Shown here piece by piece: positions 1 to 9,216 of a stretch of DNA of 35,930 nucleotides. The translations under genes and the position numbers were made by a program. Source of the stretch: Endomicrobium sp. (GTDB lineage: Bacteria; Elusimicrobiota; Endomicrobiia; Endomicrobiales; Endomicrobiaceae); assembly GCA_031264325.1 (NCBI GenBank), contig JAISEE010000026.1:1-35930 (forward strand). Direction: 5' to 3'. The notes beneath the pieces were generated by a model. That model was not told the origin of the DNA, ran no database searches, and saw only the letters and a list, made by a program, of their open reading frames with translations. Position 1 is the stretch's first letter, and each line of letters begins with the position of its first letter.

Positions 1-2
1 TT

Positions 3-3000
3 ATGGTTACGGAATTTGTGCATTTGCACAACCATACCGAGTATTCTCTTCTTGATGGCGCGTGTAGATTGACTGACGATAAAGGAAAACCCAGCGAACT
101 TTTTAACTTAATTGCCAAAGAGTATAAAATGACAGCTCTTGCTATTACCGACCATGGAAATATGTACGGAGCTATGGAATTTTATTGGGCCGCAAAGCAG
201 AGCGGAATAAAACCTATACTTGGTTGCGAGGTATACGTAGCTTTAAAATCTCGTTTTGATAAAAATATAGATAAAAATATCGAAGATGGCGGAAATTATA
301 ATCACTTAACACTGCTTGCTAAAGACTTTGAAGGCTATCAAAACCTTATGCGTATAGTAAGCATTGGTTTTACTGAAGGCTTTTACTATAAGCCTCGCAT
401 AGATAAAGAAGTACTGATAAAGTACAATAAAGGAATCATTGTTCTTTCTGGATGTTTGGCAGGAGAAATTGCTTCCTCTTTGCTTAAAGGAAATTTTGAT
501 AAAGCAAAAAAAGTTGCGTTAGAATACAGGGATATTTTTGGAAAAGATGGTTTTTATTTAGAAATTATGGACAATGGACTTGAAGAACAGAAAAGAATAA
601 TACCTGATCTTCTTAAACTTTCCAAAAAAATAACAATTCCATTAGTTGCTACAAATGACTGTCATTTTTTAAGAAAATCAGATGCGAAAACTCATGATAT
701 TTTACTTTGCATAGGTACAGGTAGTACGTTAAATAATCCTAAAAGATTAAAATTTGGTTCTGACATGTTTTATTATCGTAGCGCTGAGGATATGGCAAAG
801 GTATTTGAACATATTCCTAAATCTTTAAAAACTACTTTAGAAATTGCTGAAAAGTGTAACGTTGAAATAGATACGGATAATCTGCTTTTGCCACAATTTC
901 CGATACCAGAAGAATACAAATCTGACTCAGAATACTTAGAAAGCTTATGCAGACAAGGTCTCATAAAAAGATATAGAAACGTTAACTCTGAACAAGAAAA
1001 TAGATTAAAACATGAGCTTTCTGTTATTAACAAAATGAATTTTGCATCATATTTTTTAATAGTTTCAGATTTTATAAAATACGCAAAAGATAACGGGATT
1101 CACGTAGGCCCAGGAAGAGGTTCAGGAGCGGGCTCAATGGTTGCTTACACATTGGGTATTACTGATATTTGCCCTTTAAAGTATGATTTGTTGTTCGAAA
1201 GATTTTTAAATCCAGATAGGTACTCAATGCCAGATTTAGATATAGATTTTGCAGACTCAGGTAGAGAGCAAGTTATAGAGTATGTTCGTCATAAATATGG
1301 CGAAGAGAAATGTGCACAGATTATAACGTTTGGATCAATGCAATCCAGACTTGTTATAAAAGATGTCGCAAGAGTCATGGGATTTACGCCTACAGAGTCA
1401 AACAGTATAGCTAAACTTGTTCCGCAAAACGCAAGTATTGCCGAAGCATTGAAGTCTTCTGCAGATTTAATAAAACTTTTAAAATCTGATGAGCGCGTTG
1501 TGAGTCTTATAGAGACTTCTCAAAAGTTAGAAGGCCTTAAAAGACACACGGGTGTGCATGCTGCAGGTATGGTTATAGCTAATGAAGAGATAACTAATTA
1601 TTCGCCACTTTCAAAAGGTTCAAAAAATATCATCACTACACAGTATGATGGTGCAGTGTTACCCAAGCTTGGTCTTTTAAAAATTGACTTTTTAGGGCTT
1701 AGGACACTTACTATTATTGATGAATGTATAAAATTTATTCACAAGAAAAAACCTGATTTTGATTTAGACAATGTGCCTTTGGATGATAAACAATCTTATA
1801 AACTTCTTGCCGAAGCAAAAACTATGGGCGTATTTCAACTTGAAAGTAAAGGCATGAGAGAATTAATAAGAAAACTAAAACCTAGCAATATTGATGATAT
1901 TGTTGCTTTGATAGCTTTGCACAGACCAGGTCCTATGGGTTCTGGAATGTTGGACGATTTCATAAGTAGAAAACACGGAAAAACTCAGATTATTTACGAT
2001 CATCCCTTGCAGGAGACTATATTAAAAAATACCTATGGTGTTATTTTATATCAGGAGCAAGTTATGAAGATGTCTGTTGTTATGGCTGGTTTTACGCCAG
2101 GGGAAGCAGATAGTCTTCGCAGAGCGATGAGCAAAAAAATTCCTGAAGTTATTGAAAAACAAAGGGAGAAGTTTATAAACGGCTCCAAAGCAAAAGGCAT
2201 AGACAAAAAAATTTCTGAAAAAGTTTTTAAGAATATCGTAGCTTTTGCAGGATACGGATTTAACAAGTCCCACTCTGCAGCTTATGGCGTTGTGTCTTAC
2301 AGAACTGCGTATTTAAAAGCAAACTATTGTTTGGAGTATTTAACAGCTTTGCTTAACAGCGAAATAGGTCGTTCGGCTGTAAAAGATAATGAAGAGAGTA
2401 AACTTGCAGTGTATTTAGATGATGCCACATTATTTGGCATTAAAGTGCTACCGCCTGATATTCAGTATTCCGATGGGCAATTTAAAATAGAAGGTTTAAA
2501 TATACGATTTGGACTTCTTGCTATTAAAAACATAGGAGAAGGTCTGACACAATCTATAGAGCAGGCAAGGTTGGTTAGTGGCAAAGGAATCAAATTTAAA
2601 AATTGGGATGATTTTCTGCAGAGGATAGATTTAAAATCTACTAATAAAAAAGCTTTTGAATGTCTTGCAAAGTCTGGAGCGCTTGATTCTTTTGGTTCAG
2701 AAAGGCTTGAAACAAGGGCAAGTTTGTTGCAAAGTATAGATTCGTCAGTTAATAAAGCTGCAAAGATAAAACAGGAGAAAGAGTCAGCTCAGGGGTTTTT
2801 GTTTGACAGCTCTGAAACTATAACTAGTACGTCATTATTTCAAAAAACAAAACCTTTGGATATTTTTGAAGCATTAGAGTATGAAAAGGAAGTTTTGGGG
2901 TTTTATCTTTCAGGGCATCCTCTTGCTTTAAGAAAGAGGGAAATAACAATGTATTCCAATTGTAGACTAGATAAACTCCCAGAAGTCAAAGAAAGTGTTG

Positions 3001-3293
3001 ATTTTAAAACAGCCAAGATTATACGTGTTGCAGGTATGATAGTTTCAATTAAAAAATTTATATCAAAAGTTAAAAAAGAACCTTATGCAAGAATTAAAAT
3101 AGAAGATTTGTATGGCAGAGTAGATGCAGTTTTGTTTCCTAAAGTTTTTGAAAAATTTGAGGCCTATCTAACACAAAACAATGTTATTGTGGCGAAAGGT
3201 CAACTTATGGGGACGCAGGGACAACCTGAAATAATAGTTGAAGATATTATCACTATAGATGAAGCGAAAAAGAAATTTTCATCCAAACTCTGA
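3..3293 (+). CDS. dnaE: DNA polymerase III subunit alpha
   Basis: 1096-aa ORF; N-terminal PHP domain (FVHLHNHTEYSLLDGACR), polymerase motifs (GPGRGSGAGSMVAYTLGITDICPLKYDLLFERFLNPDRYSMPDLDIDF), C-terminal OB-like region. Confidence 0.98.
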   Translation: MVTEFVHLHNHTEYSLLDGACRLTDDKGKPSELFNLIAKEYKMTALAITDHGNMYGAMEFYWAAKQSGIKPILGCEVYVALKSRFDKNIDKNIEDGGNYNHLTLLAKDFEGYQNLMRIVSIGFTEGFYYKPRIDKEVLIKYNKGIIVLSGCLAGEIASSLLKGNFDKAKKVALEYRDIFGKDGFYLEIMDNGLEEQKRIIPDLLKLSKKITIPLVATNDCHFLRKSDAKTHDILLCIGTGSTLNNPKRLKFGSDMFYYRSAEDMAKVFEHIPKSLKTTLEIAEKCNVEIDTDNLLLPQFPIPEEYKSDSEYLESLCRQGLIKRYRNVNSEQENRLKHELSVINKMNFASYFLIVSDFIKYAKDNGIHVGPGRGSGAGSMVAYTLGITDICPLKYDLLFERFLNPDRYSMPDLDIDFADSGREQVIEYVRHKYGEEKCAQIITFGSMQSRLVIKDVARVMGFTPTESNSIAKLVPQNASIAEALKSSADLIKLLKSDERVVSLIETSQKLEGLKRHTGVHAAGMVIANEEITNYSPLSKGSKNIITTQYDGAVLPKLGLLKIDFLGLRTLTIIDECIKFIHKKKPDFDLDNVPLDDKQSYKLLAEAKTMGVFQLESKGMRELIRKLKPSNIDDIVALIALHRPGPMGSGMLDDFISRKHGKTQIIYDHPLQETILKNTYGVILYQEQVMKMSVVMAGFTPGEADSLRRAMSKKIPEVIEKQREKFINGSKAKGIDKKISEKVFKNIVAFAGYGFNKSHSAAYGVVSYRTAYLKANYCLEYLTALLNSEIGRSAVKDNEESKLAVYLDDATLFGIKVLPPDIQYSDGQFKIEGLNIRFGLLAIKNIGEGLTQSIEQARLVSGKGIKFKNWDDFLQRIDLKSTNKKAFECLAKSGALDSFGSERLETRASLLQSIDSSVNKAAKIKQEKESAQGFLFDSSETITSTSLFQKTKPLDIFEALEYEKEVLGFYLSGHPLALRKREITMYSNCRLDKLPEVKESVDFKTAKIIRVAGMIVSIKKFISKVKKEPYARIKIEDLYGRVDAVLFPKVFEKFEAYLTQNNVIVAKGQLMGTQGQPEIIVEDIITIDEAKKKFSSKL

Positions 3294-3510
3294 TGAAGTT
3301 TATTAAAATTTTTAAGTACAACGTGTGATGATGTTTTAGCCAAAGATTTTAAAAATTTTTAGAGCTAGTATTATAATTAAAGACAATAAAAAGTTTATAT
3401 TGATTTGCAGTGTATTTTGCGCAGAATTTTTTTCAATAGAGATTGGCTATCTTTTAGTATAAAAAATTTTGTTGAATGAGATATTTTAATTAAGTTGTAT
3501 GGAGAAAAGA

Positions 3511-4785
3511 ATGTTAGATGTCAAAGTTATTAGAGAAAATCTTGAAGCTGTAAAGCGAGCTATGTTAACTAGAAACGAAGAAATAGATTTTATGGAGCTT
3601 TTAATGTGGGATGACGAAAGAAAATTTGTCATAAACAAAAATGAGAAGTTAAGGTTAAAAAGAAATAAAGTTTCTGAAGAAATCGCCAAGCTTAAAAGAG
3701 AAGGAAAAGAGCCTTTGTCTGAAGTGCTTGAAGAAATGAATGAAATAAGAGGCTTAATTCAAGAGCATGAAAAACAACTTTTGTCTTTGGAAAGCCATAT
3801 AGAAGATTTTTTATTGGGACTTCCAAATATTCCAGACTCAAGCGTGCCTATTGGAAAAGATGAAAGAGATAATAAAATTATTAGATATGTCGGCGGTGAT
3901 CCTAAAAAATTTTTTTTTAAACCAAAGTGCCATTGGGAGGTTGGTGAAAAGCTTGGGATTATTGATTTTATGACAGCTTCTAAAATTTCAGGATCAAGAT
4001 TTGTTGTTTTAAAAAATGAAGGGTGTGTTTTAGAAAGAGCGATTATTTCTTTTTTTTTAGATACGCATAAAAAAAGAGGGTATAAAGAAATAATGACTCC
4101 GTATCTTGTAAATAGGGAATCTATGCTTGGCACGGGTCAGCTTCCTAAGTTTGCTGAGGAAGTTTTTAAGTGCGTTAATGATGAATTGTATTTAATATCA
4201 ACTGCAGAAATTCCTGTTACAAATATTTATAGGAACGAGGTTTTGAATGAAGATAATCTTCCTAAAAAATTTGTTTCTTACTCTGCTTGTTTTAGAAGAG
4301 AAGCAGGTGCTTACGGAAAAGATACAAAAGGACTTATAAGAAATCATCAGTTTAATAAAGTAGAGCTTGTAAAGTTTGTAAAACCAGAAAACTCTGATGC
4401 GGAGCTTGAGTTGCTTGTTTTAGATGCTGGACATGTTTTGGAGTTGCTAAACATTCCTTACAGAGTTTTTCTTTTATCTAGTGGCGATATGAGCTTTTCG
4501 TCATCAAAAACTTATGATTTAGAAATATGGTTTGCTGGTGATAGTGTGTACAGGGAAATTTCTTCATGCTCGAGCTTTAAAGATTTTCAGGCAAGAAGAA
4601 TGAACATAAAAGTGAAATATAAAGATAAAAAAAAGAAATTTATACATACATTAAATGGTTCTGGTGTTGCGGTTGGCAGAACTTTTGCTGCAATCATTGA
4701 ATATTATCAACAAGAAGATGGCTCTGTTGTAATACCAGAGGCTCTTCGTAAGTATACAGGTTTTGATATAATAAAAAGTAAATAA
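3511..4785 (+). CDS. serS: Seryl-tRNA synthetase
   Basis: Starts [15 protein letters not shown]; class II motifs ([76 protein letters not shown]). Start set to 3511 because GGAG at 3501 is a good SD for it; the ORF track extends to 3499. Confidence 0.97.
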   Translation: MLDVKVIRENLEAVKRAMLTRNEEIDFMELLMWDDERKFVINKNEKLRLKRNKVSEEIAKLKREGKEPLSEVLEEMNEIRGLIQEHEKQLLSLESHIEDFLLGLPNIPDSSVPIGKDERDNKIIRYVGGDPKKFFFKPKCHWEVGEKLGIIDFMTASKISGSRFVVLKNEGCVLERAIISFFLDTHKKRGYKEIMTPYLVNRESMLGTGQLPKFAEEVFKCVNDELYLISTAEIPVTNIYRNEVLNEDNLPKKFVSYSACFRREAGAYGKDTKGLIRNHQFNKVELVKFVKPENSDAELELLVLDAGHVLELLNIPYRVFLLSSGDMSFSSSKTYDLEIWFAGDSVYREISSCSSFKDFQARRMNIKVKYKDKKKKFIHTLNGSGVAVGRTFAAIIEYYQQEDGSVVIPEALRKYTGFDIIKSK

Positions 4786-4880
4786 TAATTAGTTTTTATT
4801 TTTAAATTTGGTCCTCTCTGTTTTTGTTGTAAGAAAAAGAAAAAATCATCCAAAAGTAAATGTTAATAATCTTAGCTATA

Positions 4881-4921
4881 AATTACTAAATCACTTCATT
4901 TAATGAAGTGATTTAGTAATT
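4881..4921. terminator. 20-bp perfect inverted repeat (AATTACTAAATCACTTCATT / AATGAAGTGATTTAGTAATT) with 1-nt centre; possible bidirectional terminator between serS and a convergent small ORF
   Basis: Direct reading of 4881-4900 and 4902-4921; U-tracts are weak, so the terminator role is inferred. Confidence 0.55.
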
Positions 4922-5000
4922 TGAGCGATCTTATTTTAGCATTTTTCTTTATCGTTCCCTTTTTAAGTACAACTTTTTTCTTCTTGCATCCACAAGCCAT
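4896..5000 (-). CDS. Small Cys/Lys-rich protein (34 aa: MACGCKKKKVVLKKGTIKKNAKIRSLKLLNHFIK), function unknown
   Basis: Complete ORF on minus strand with strong SD (AAGGAG, 6 nt before ATG); stop lies inside the 4881-4921 inverted repeat. Confidence 0.5.
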   Translation of the reverse strand: MACGCKKKKVVLKKGTIKKNAKIRSLKLLNHFIK

Positions 5001-5103
5001 TCTTGGCTCCTTTCAGAAAGTTATTCCACGTTTTATTTTCACAAGTGCTTTATGCTAACGAAAAGTTTAGATAGTATCTAAATACTATATTTATTAACAT
5101 TTA

Positions 5104-5214
5104 ATGAAAAATACATTTTATTTCAAGTCTTTGGACTATTTCGCGGTTGAAGCACCTGTCTTACATATGTTGTGTTGCAAGAAGAAAAAGAATCCAACCG
5201 GAGGGACAAATTGA
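5104..5214 (+). CDS. Possible small ORF (36 aa: MKNTFYFKSLDYFAVEAPVLHMLCCKKKKNPTGGTN)
   Basis: Open from ATG 5104 to TGA 5212-5214; shares the TGCAAGAAGAAAAA(A)G / CKKKK segment with the divergent minus-strand small ORF; no convincing SD. Confidence 0.25.
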   Translation: MKNTFYFKSLDYFAVEAPVLHMLCCKKKKNPTGGTN

Positions 5215-5794
5215 CATATCAAGTGTTTAAGTGTAAGCTCTAATTGTGGATGGTTCGATTGGCTTAAACCTTAAACCATATTATGATTGTAGCATGTTAT
5301 ATGCCCTATATTGATAAAATTTTAGATTCAATATTTAAATAAGGACAAAGACCCCTGTTTAAAATAAAAATTATTCCCATTAGGGATCCCTACTACATAG
5401 GATATAAATTTCTACAAGTAGAAAGCACAGTTTGACATTAACACCGGTGAAAAATAGTTACGATGATAATAAACGGGGATATTATAGCCATCAGAAAAAA
5501 AACTGTCGGATACAGTTTATCATTAAAGGAAAGGTATTGGTTGACGATCTGGAATATTTTGAAAAGATCTAGTTGTAAAATAAATTCTAAACATTTACTG
5601 CCGAACATTATTGAGTGAAATTTGCTTGTGCGTTTTACTTCTGCGACCATAACAAAATACATTACTCTGGCTAATGTTAAAAAGAAAAAGGATGTCAAAA
5701 AAAGCAAAATTCATCATTTTATCTTTAAAAAGTAAAGTTTTAATTATTTTATAAACATCTTGACTTGAGTTCAAAAAAATAGTTATAAGAAAAA

Positions 5795-6661
5795 TTAGCG
5801 CTTGTTTTTAAATGCTTTGAGTGTATTCTCAAGCAACATTGTTATTGTCATTGGCCCTACACCTCCTGGTACAGGGGTTATAGCTATATTCATGTTTTTA
5901 ACAGAATCGAAGTCAACGTCACCACACAGTCCGCTGGGAGTTCTATTGATGCCTACATCAATAACTGTAGCCCCCTCTTTTATAAAGTTTTTATTTAGAA
6001 ATTTAGAGACGCCTATTGCTGCAATAATAATGTCGGCACTTTTGCATATTTTTTTTAAATTTTTGGTTTTGGAATGAGCCATTATTACCGTTGCGTTATT
6101 TGCAAGTAACAGTATTGAAAGAGGTTTACCTACTAGGTTAGATCTTCCAATGACAATTGCCGTTTTTCCTTCAATTGATATGTTTGACTTATGAAGAAGA
6201 TATATAACACCTAATGGAGTACAAGAAACCAAAATATTTTTTTTGATAATTTCGTCCCAACTTTTTGACAAATTTAAAAGACCTGCGTTAAAAGGATGTA
6301 AGCCATCTACATCTTTTAAAGGATTTATTGCATTTATGCAGTTTTGGGTATATTCATTGTTTGGAAGTGGTAGTTGCAACAAAATTCCATCAACCTCGGA
6401 GTTTTTATTTAGTTTGTTTATTAAAGAGATAATATCTTCTTTTGAAGAATTTTCACTAAGACTGTGGTGGAAAGACTGAATCCCAGTATCCTGGCAAGCT
6501 TTAATTTTTGATTTTATATATATTTGACTTGCATGGTTTTGTCCTACTAAAATTGTTGCAAGACCTGGAAGTGTTCCTGTTTTTTGTTTGATTTTTTTGA
6601 CTCTGTCTTCAACTTCTAATCTTAAGTTATTTGATATTTTTTTGCCGTCTATTAGTTTCAT
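5795..6661 (-). CDS. folD: Bifunctional methylenetetrahydrofolate dehydrogenase / methenyltetrahydrofolate cyclohydrolase
   Basis: 288 aa; motifs GLATILVGQNHASQIYIKSKIKAC, DGILLQLPLP, VIGRSNLVGKP, DVGINR, TPVPGGVGPMTITMLLENT. Confidence 0.97.
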   Translation of the reverse strand: MKLIDGKKISNNLRLEVEDRVKKIKQKTGTLPGLATILVGQNHASQIYIKSKIKACQDTGIQSFHHSLSENSSKEDIISLINKLNKNSEVDGILLQLPLPNNEYTQNCINAINPLKDVDGLHPFNAGLLNLSKSWDEIIKKNILVSCTPLGVIYLLHKSNISIEGKTAIVIGRSNLVGKPLSILLLANNATVIMAHSKTKNLKKICKSADIIIAAIGVSKFLNKNFIKEGATVIDVGINRTPSGLCGDVDFDSVKNMNIAITPVPGGVGPMTITMLLENTLKAFKNKR

Positions 6662-6954
6662 GTGTCCTCTTAAAATGACTTCTAATAATTTTATGATTAT
6701 ATCAATTAATAGATATAAATGTAAAATTATAAGCTATATACCTGGAGGGAGTGTTTTAATAATAAAACAAAAAAAGATGTCATAAATTATTATAAATCAT
6801 AAATTAGTGCATGGTAAGTTTATATTAACAAATTTAAAAATAGACAATTCAGATACATTGCAGGGAACAAGAATTTTTTTGTATAATCTCTAACTATGGA
6901 GTGATTTTTTTGTGAGTAGTGCAAACAAATGTCTTGGTTAATTGGCAAATAGTT

Positions 6955-6991
6955 AAATACTAATATAGACATTATACCTATATTAGTATTT
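6955..6991. other. 14-bp perfect inverted repeat (AAATACTAATATAG-N9-CTATATTAGTATTT), possible hairpin/terminator upstream of tRNA-Ser
   Basis: Arms 6955-6968 and 6978-6991. Confidence 0.45.
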
Positions 6992-7061
6992 ATTTTGTAT
7001 TATTGTATTAAATGATGAAAACGGTGTACCAAAAAAATCAATAAAGATAAAACTAAAAAAT

Positions 7062-7156
7062 GGAGGGGTCGCATAGTTGGCTTAGTGCGCTGGTTTGCTA
7101 AACCGGTATATGGGTGAAAATCTATATCGAGAGTTCGAATCTCTCCCCCTCCGCCA
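7062..7156 (+). tRNA. tRNA-Ser(GCU), encoded CCA
   Basis: GGAGGGG acceptor pairs with CCCCTCC; anticodon stem CTGGT-TTGCTAA-ACCGG gives anticodon GCU; long class II variable arm; GTTCGAAT T-loop; 3' CCA encoded. Confidence 0.95.
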
Positions 7157-7332
7157 AACAAAGTGTTTTAATCAGTGCGTAAAAATTTGATAATTTAAAA
7201 TTTTAAAGTATTTGCAACTTATATAAAAATTATCACACAAAAATAGCCTAATTAAAGTTTAGTACCACTTTAGCACCACAAGTATTTAATTATATGCTAG
7301 CTACTATAAATATGGAAACAAACAAAATAGTA

Positions 7333-7356
7333 GTTATAAAGTTATAAAGTTATAAA
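7333..7356. repeat. Three perfect tandem copies of 8-mer GTTATAAA
   Basis: Direct reading. Confidence 0.8.
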
Positions 7357-8272
7357 GTAATAATGTTATACATACATACACGTGTCAGTGTCTCTATGTT
7401 TTTTTAGGAAAGTCGTATTAGGTACAATTTTTAGAATTTTAGAAAAAAGAAAAATTGATGCTTAAAGGAAGTTTTTGAATTTTAGATATGGATTATTATG
7501 TGAATGAAAAAAGATAAATATAAAAGAAAGTTTAAAAGGATTGGGATGGAAAAGGCGCTGTGTGTGTTATACTCGTGATACCTAAAGCTAAAGAAAGAAC
7601 CTACTTGATGTTCCGATTTAAGCTTTTAATGTTGTTTTTGGGTTTATAGAGTTATATAGAACAGTGATTGCTTTAAAAAGAAAGATGTAAAATGTGGATA
7701 AAGTTACTGAGAAGTTACAGAAGAGATGATATCATAGGTTTGTAGTCTTTTACATCTTAACATTTGTTAATCGTTTAACGCTTTGGACACGGAAACGTAT
7801 CGGGAGAGGTGTTATGAAGTAAATAAAATGTTGCTTTAGCAGAATGCGAAGTTTTATAATGGGGCTCTGAGAGTGAGGGGAGTACATCTTAAAGATTATA
7901 TTTATATTATAATTATAATATTGAGTAGTTTGTGGTGGTAAAGATGTAATTTATGTTATAAGCCGTGTAGATGATTTTACATTTTAAAAATTGAAACTGT
8001 GAATATGATTACTTTTTATTATAATGCAAATACAAGCATTGTAGCATATATAATAATCTAAATACAACAAAAGAAGTGTTTTTAATAATGATAGATCAAA
8101 AATAAGAGTTTAAAATATCGAATAATATAAACAGTGTTAGGGTAATCATGTTTTTGCCTTTATGTTGTTGAAATGATGGATAGAGTTATTAGGCAGACAT
8201 GGGGAATAATTTTTATTGGAGGATCTTCTGGCTTTATAGAAGAGTCTTGTCCTATAAATGAAGATTTGTGGG

Positions 8273-8301
8273 TTGACATTTATTACTGATTTGTGTATAA
8301 T
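8273..8301 (+). promoter_or_regulatory. Consensus sigma70-type promoter for the rpsP operon (TTGACA-N17-TATAAT)
   Basis: TTGACA 8273-8278, 17-nt spacer, TATAAT 8296-8301, ~80 nt upstream of rpsP ATG. Confidence 0.85.
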
Positions 8302-8379
8302 CTATCATTCCAGGGGTGTAACCTCAATCTTGGAGTTAGTTATTGCGTTAAGAACATTATCATTGGGGTAGGTACAGGA

Positions 8380-8631
8380 ATGGCAGTTCGAATACGTTTA
8401 CAAAGAACAGGTAAACCAAAAAGACCTTATTATAGGGTTGTTGCAGTTGAGCAAAAGTCAAAAAGAGATAGGCAACCTATTGAAACTTTAGGACATTATG
8501 ATCCTATATCCTTAAACAATAAGCTCAATATCAATATGGACAGAGTTAATTATTGGTTAAGTGTAGGCGCAAAAGCTTCCGAAACTGTGGCGACATTGAT
8601 AAAAAAGAGTCAAATGTCTGAAAATAAATAA
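8380..8631 (+). CDS. rpsP: 30S ribosomal protein S16
   Basis: MAVRIRLQRTGKPKRPYYRVVAVEQKSKRDRQPIETLGHYDP; start trimmed from the 8293 ORF, whose upstream part overlaps the promoter. Confidence 0.97.
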   Translation: MAVRIRLQRTGKPKRPYYRVVAVEQKSKRDRQPIETLGHYDPISLNNKLNINMDRVNYWLSVGAKASETVATLIKKSQMSENK

Positions 8632-8667
8632 TGTTTGTCTCTTAACCAAATAACGGAGGGACGACTT

Positions 8668-8898
8668 ATGAAAGAACTAGTGCTTTTGATTGCGAAAGTT
8701 TTGGTTGACAATCCAGATCAGGTGGAAGTCAGAGAAATTGCAGGTGAAAAAGCAACAGTTTTAGAGTTAAAAGTCGCCGATGGGGACAGGGGAAAGATTA
8801 TTGGTAAAGAGGGAAGAATAATTAAGGCAATAAGAATTATTGTGAATTCTGCTTCTGCAAAACTTGATAAGAGGGCAACGGTAGAAGTAGTAGGGTGA
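8668..8898 (+). CDS. khpA: KH-domain RNA-binding protein KhpA (YlqC family)
   Basis: MKELVLLIAKVLVDNPDQVEVREI..DRGKIIGKEGRIIKAIRIIV; SD GGAGGG before ATG 8668; position in rpsP-rimM-trmD-rplS operon. Confidence 0.93.
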   Translation: MKELVLLIAKVLVDNPDQVEVREIAGEKATVLELKVADGDRGKIIGKEGRIIKAIRIIVNSASAKLDKRATVEVVG

Positions 8899-8904
8899 GC
8901 CTTT

Positions 8905-9216
8905 ATGGATTATAAAAATAACGATTTAAGATGGAAGATATCTGAGATATTGGGTTTTGAAGTGTTTGATCAACGTGGAAACCTTATGGGTGTTCTTTCA
9001 AATGTTATATTAACAGGTAGCAATGATGTTTGGATTGTAAAATATTACAACGAAGAAGTTTTGATACCTGCGTTAAAGAATGTGGTAAAAGAAGTTAATT
9101 TTGCAAGAAAAAAAATTTTTGTCGTTTTACCTAAAGATTATGACAAAATTTATGATCAAGTAAAATCAGCTGACGAAGTTTTTGAGTATAATGGTTATTA
9201 CGTATATGAAGATTGA
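8905..9216 (+). CDS. rimM: RimM-like 16S rRNA processing factor reduced to the C-terminal PRC-barrel region
   Basis: 103 aa; ISEILGFEVFDQRGNLMGVLSNVILTGSNDVWIVK..EVLIPALKNVVKEVNFARKKIFVVLP matches the RimM C-terminal half; in position between khpA and trmD; N-terminal RimM domain absent. Confidence 0.8.
   Translation: MDYKNNDLRWKISEILGFEVFDQRGNLMGVLSNVILTGSNDVWIVKYYNEEVLIPALKNVVKEVNFARKKIFVVLPKDYDKIYDQVKSADEVFEYNGYYVYED

Noticed and set aside
773-1033. Antisense ORFs inside dnaE, serS, folD, thiC, gatA, pcrA and others in the ORF track
   Set aside because: They lie opposite strongly supported CDSs, show no family signatures and lack RBSs
5438-5707. Minus-strand 89-aa hydrophobic ORF (MLFLTSFFFLTLARVMYFVMV...)
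   Set aside because: No SD, no recognisable family, composition expected from AT-rich antisense; neither strand could be supported as coding
7861-7890. GGGGCTCTGAGAGTGAGGGGAG looked like a TPP-riboswitch CTGAGA element
   Set aside because: The rest of the THI-box consensus (ACCCTTGAACCTGATCTGG) is missing and no thi gene follows; also none found upstream of thiC (16205-16340)
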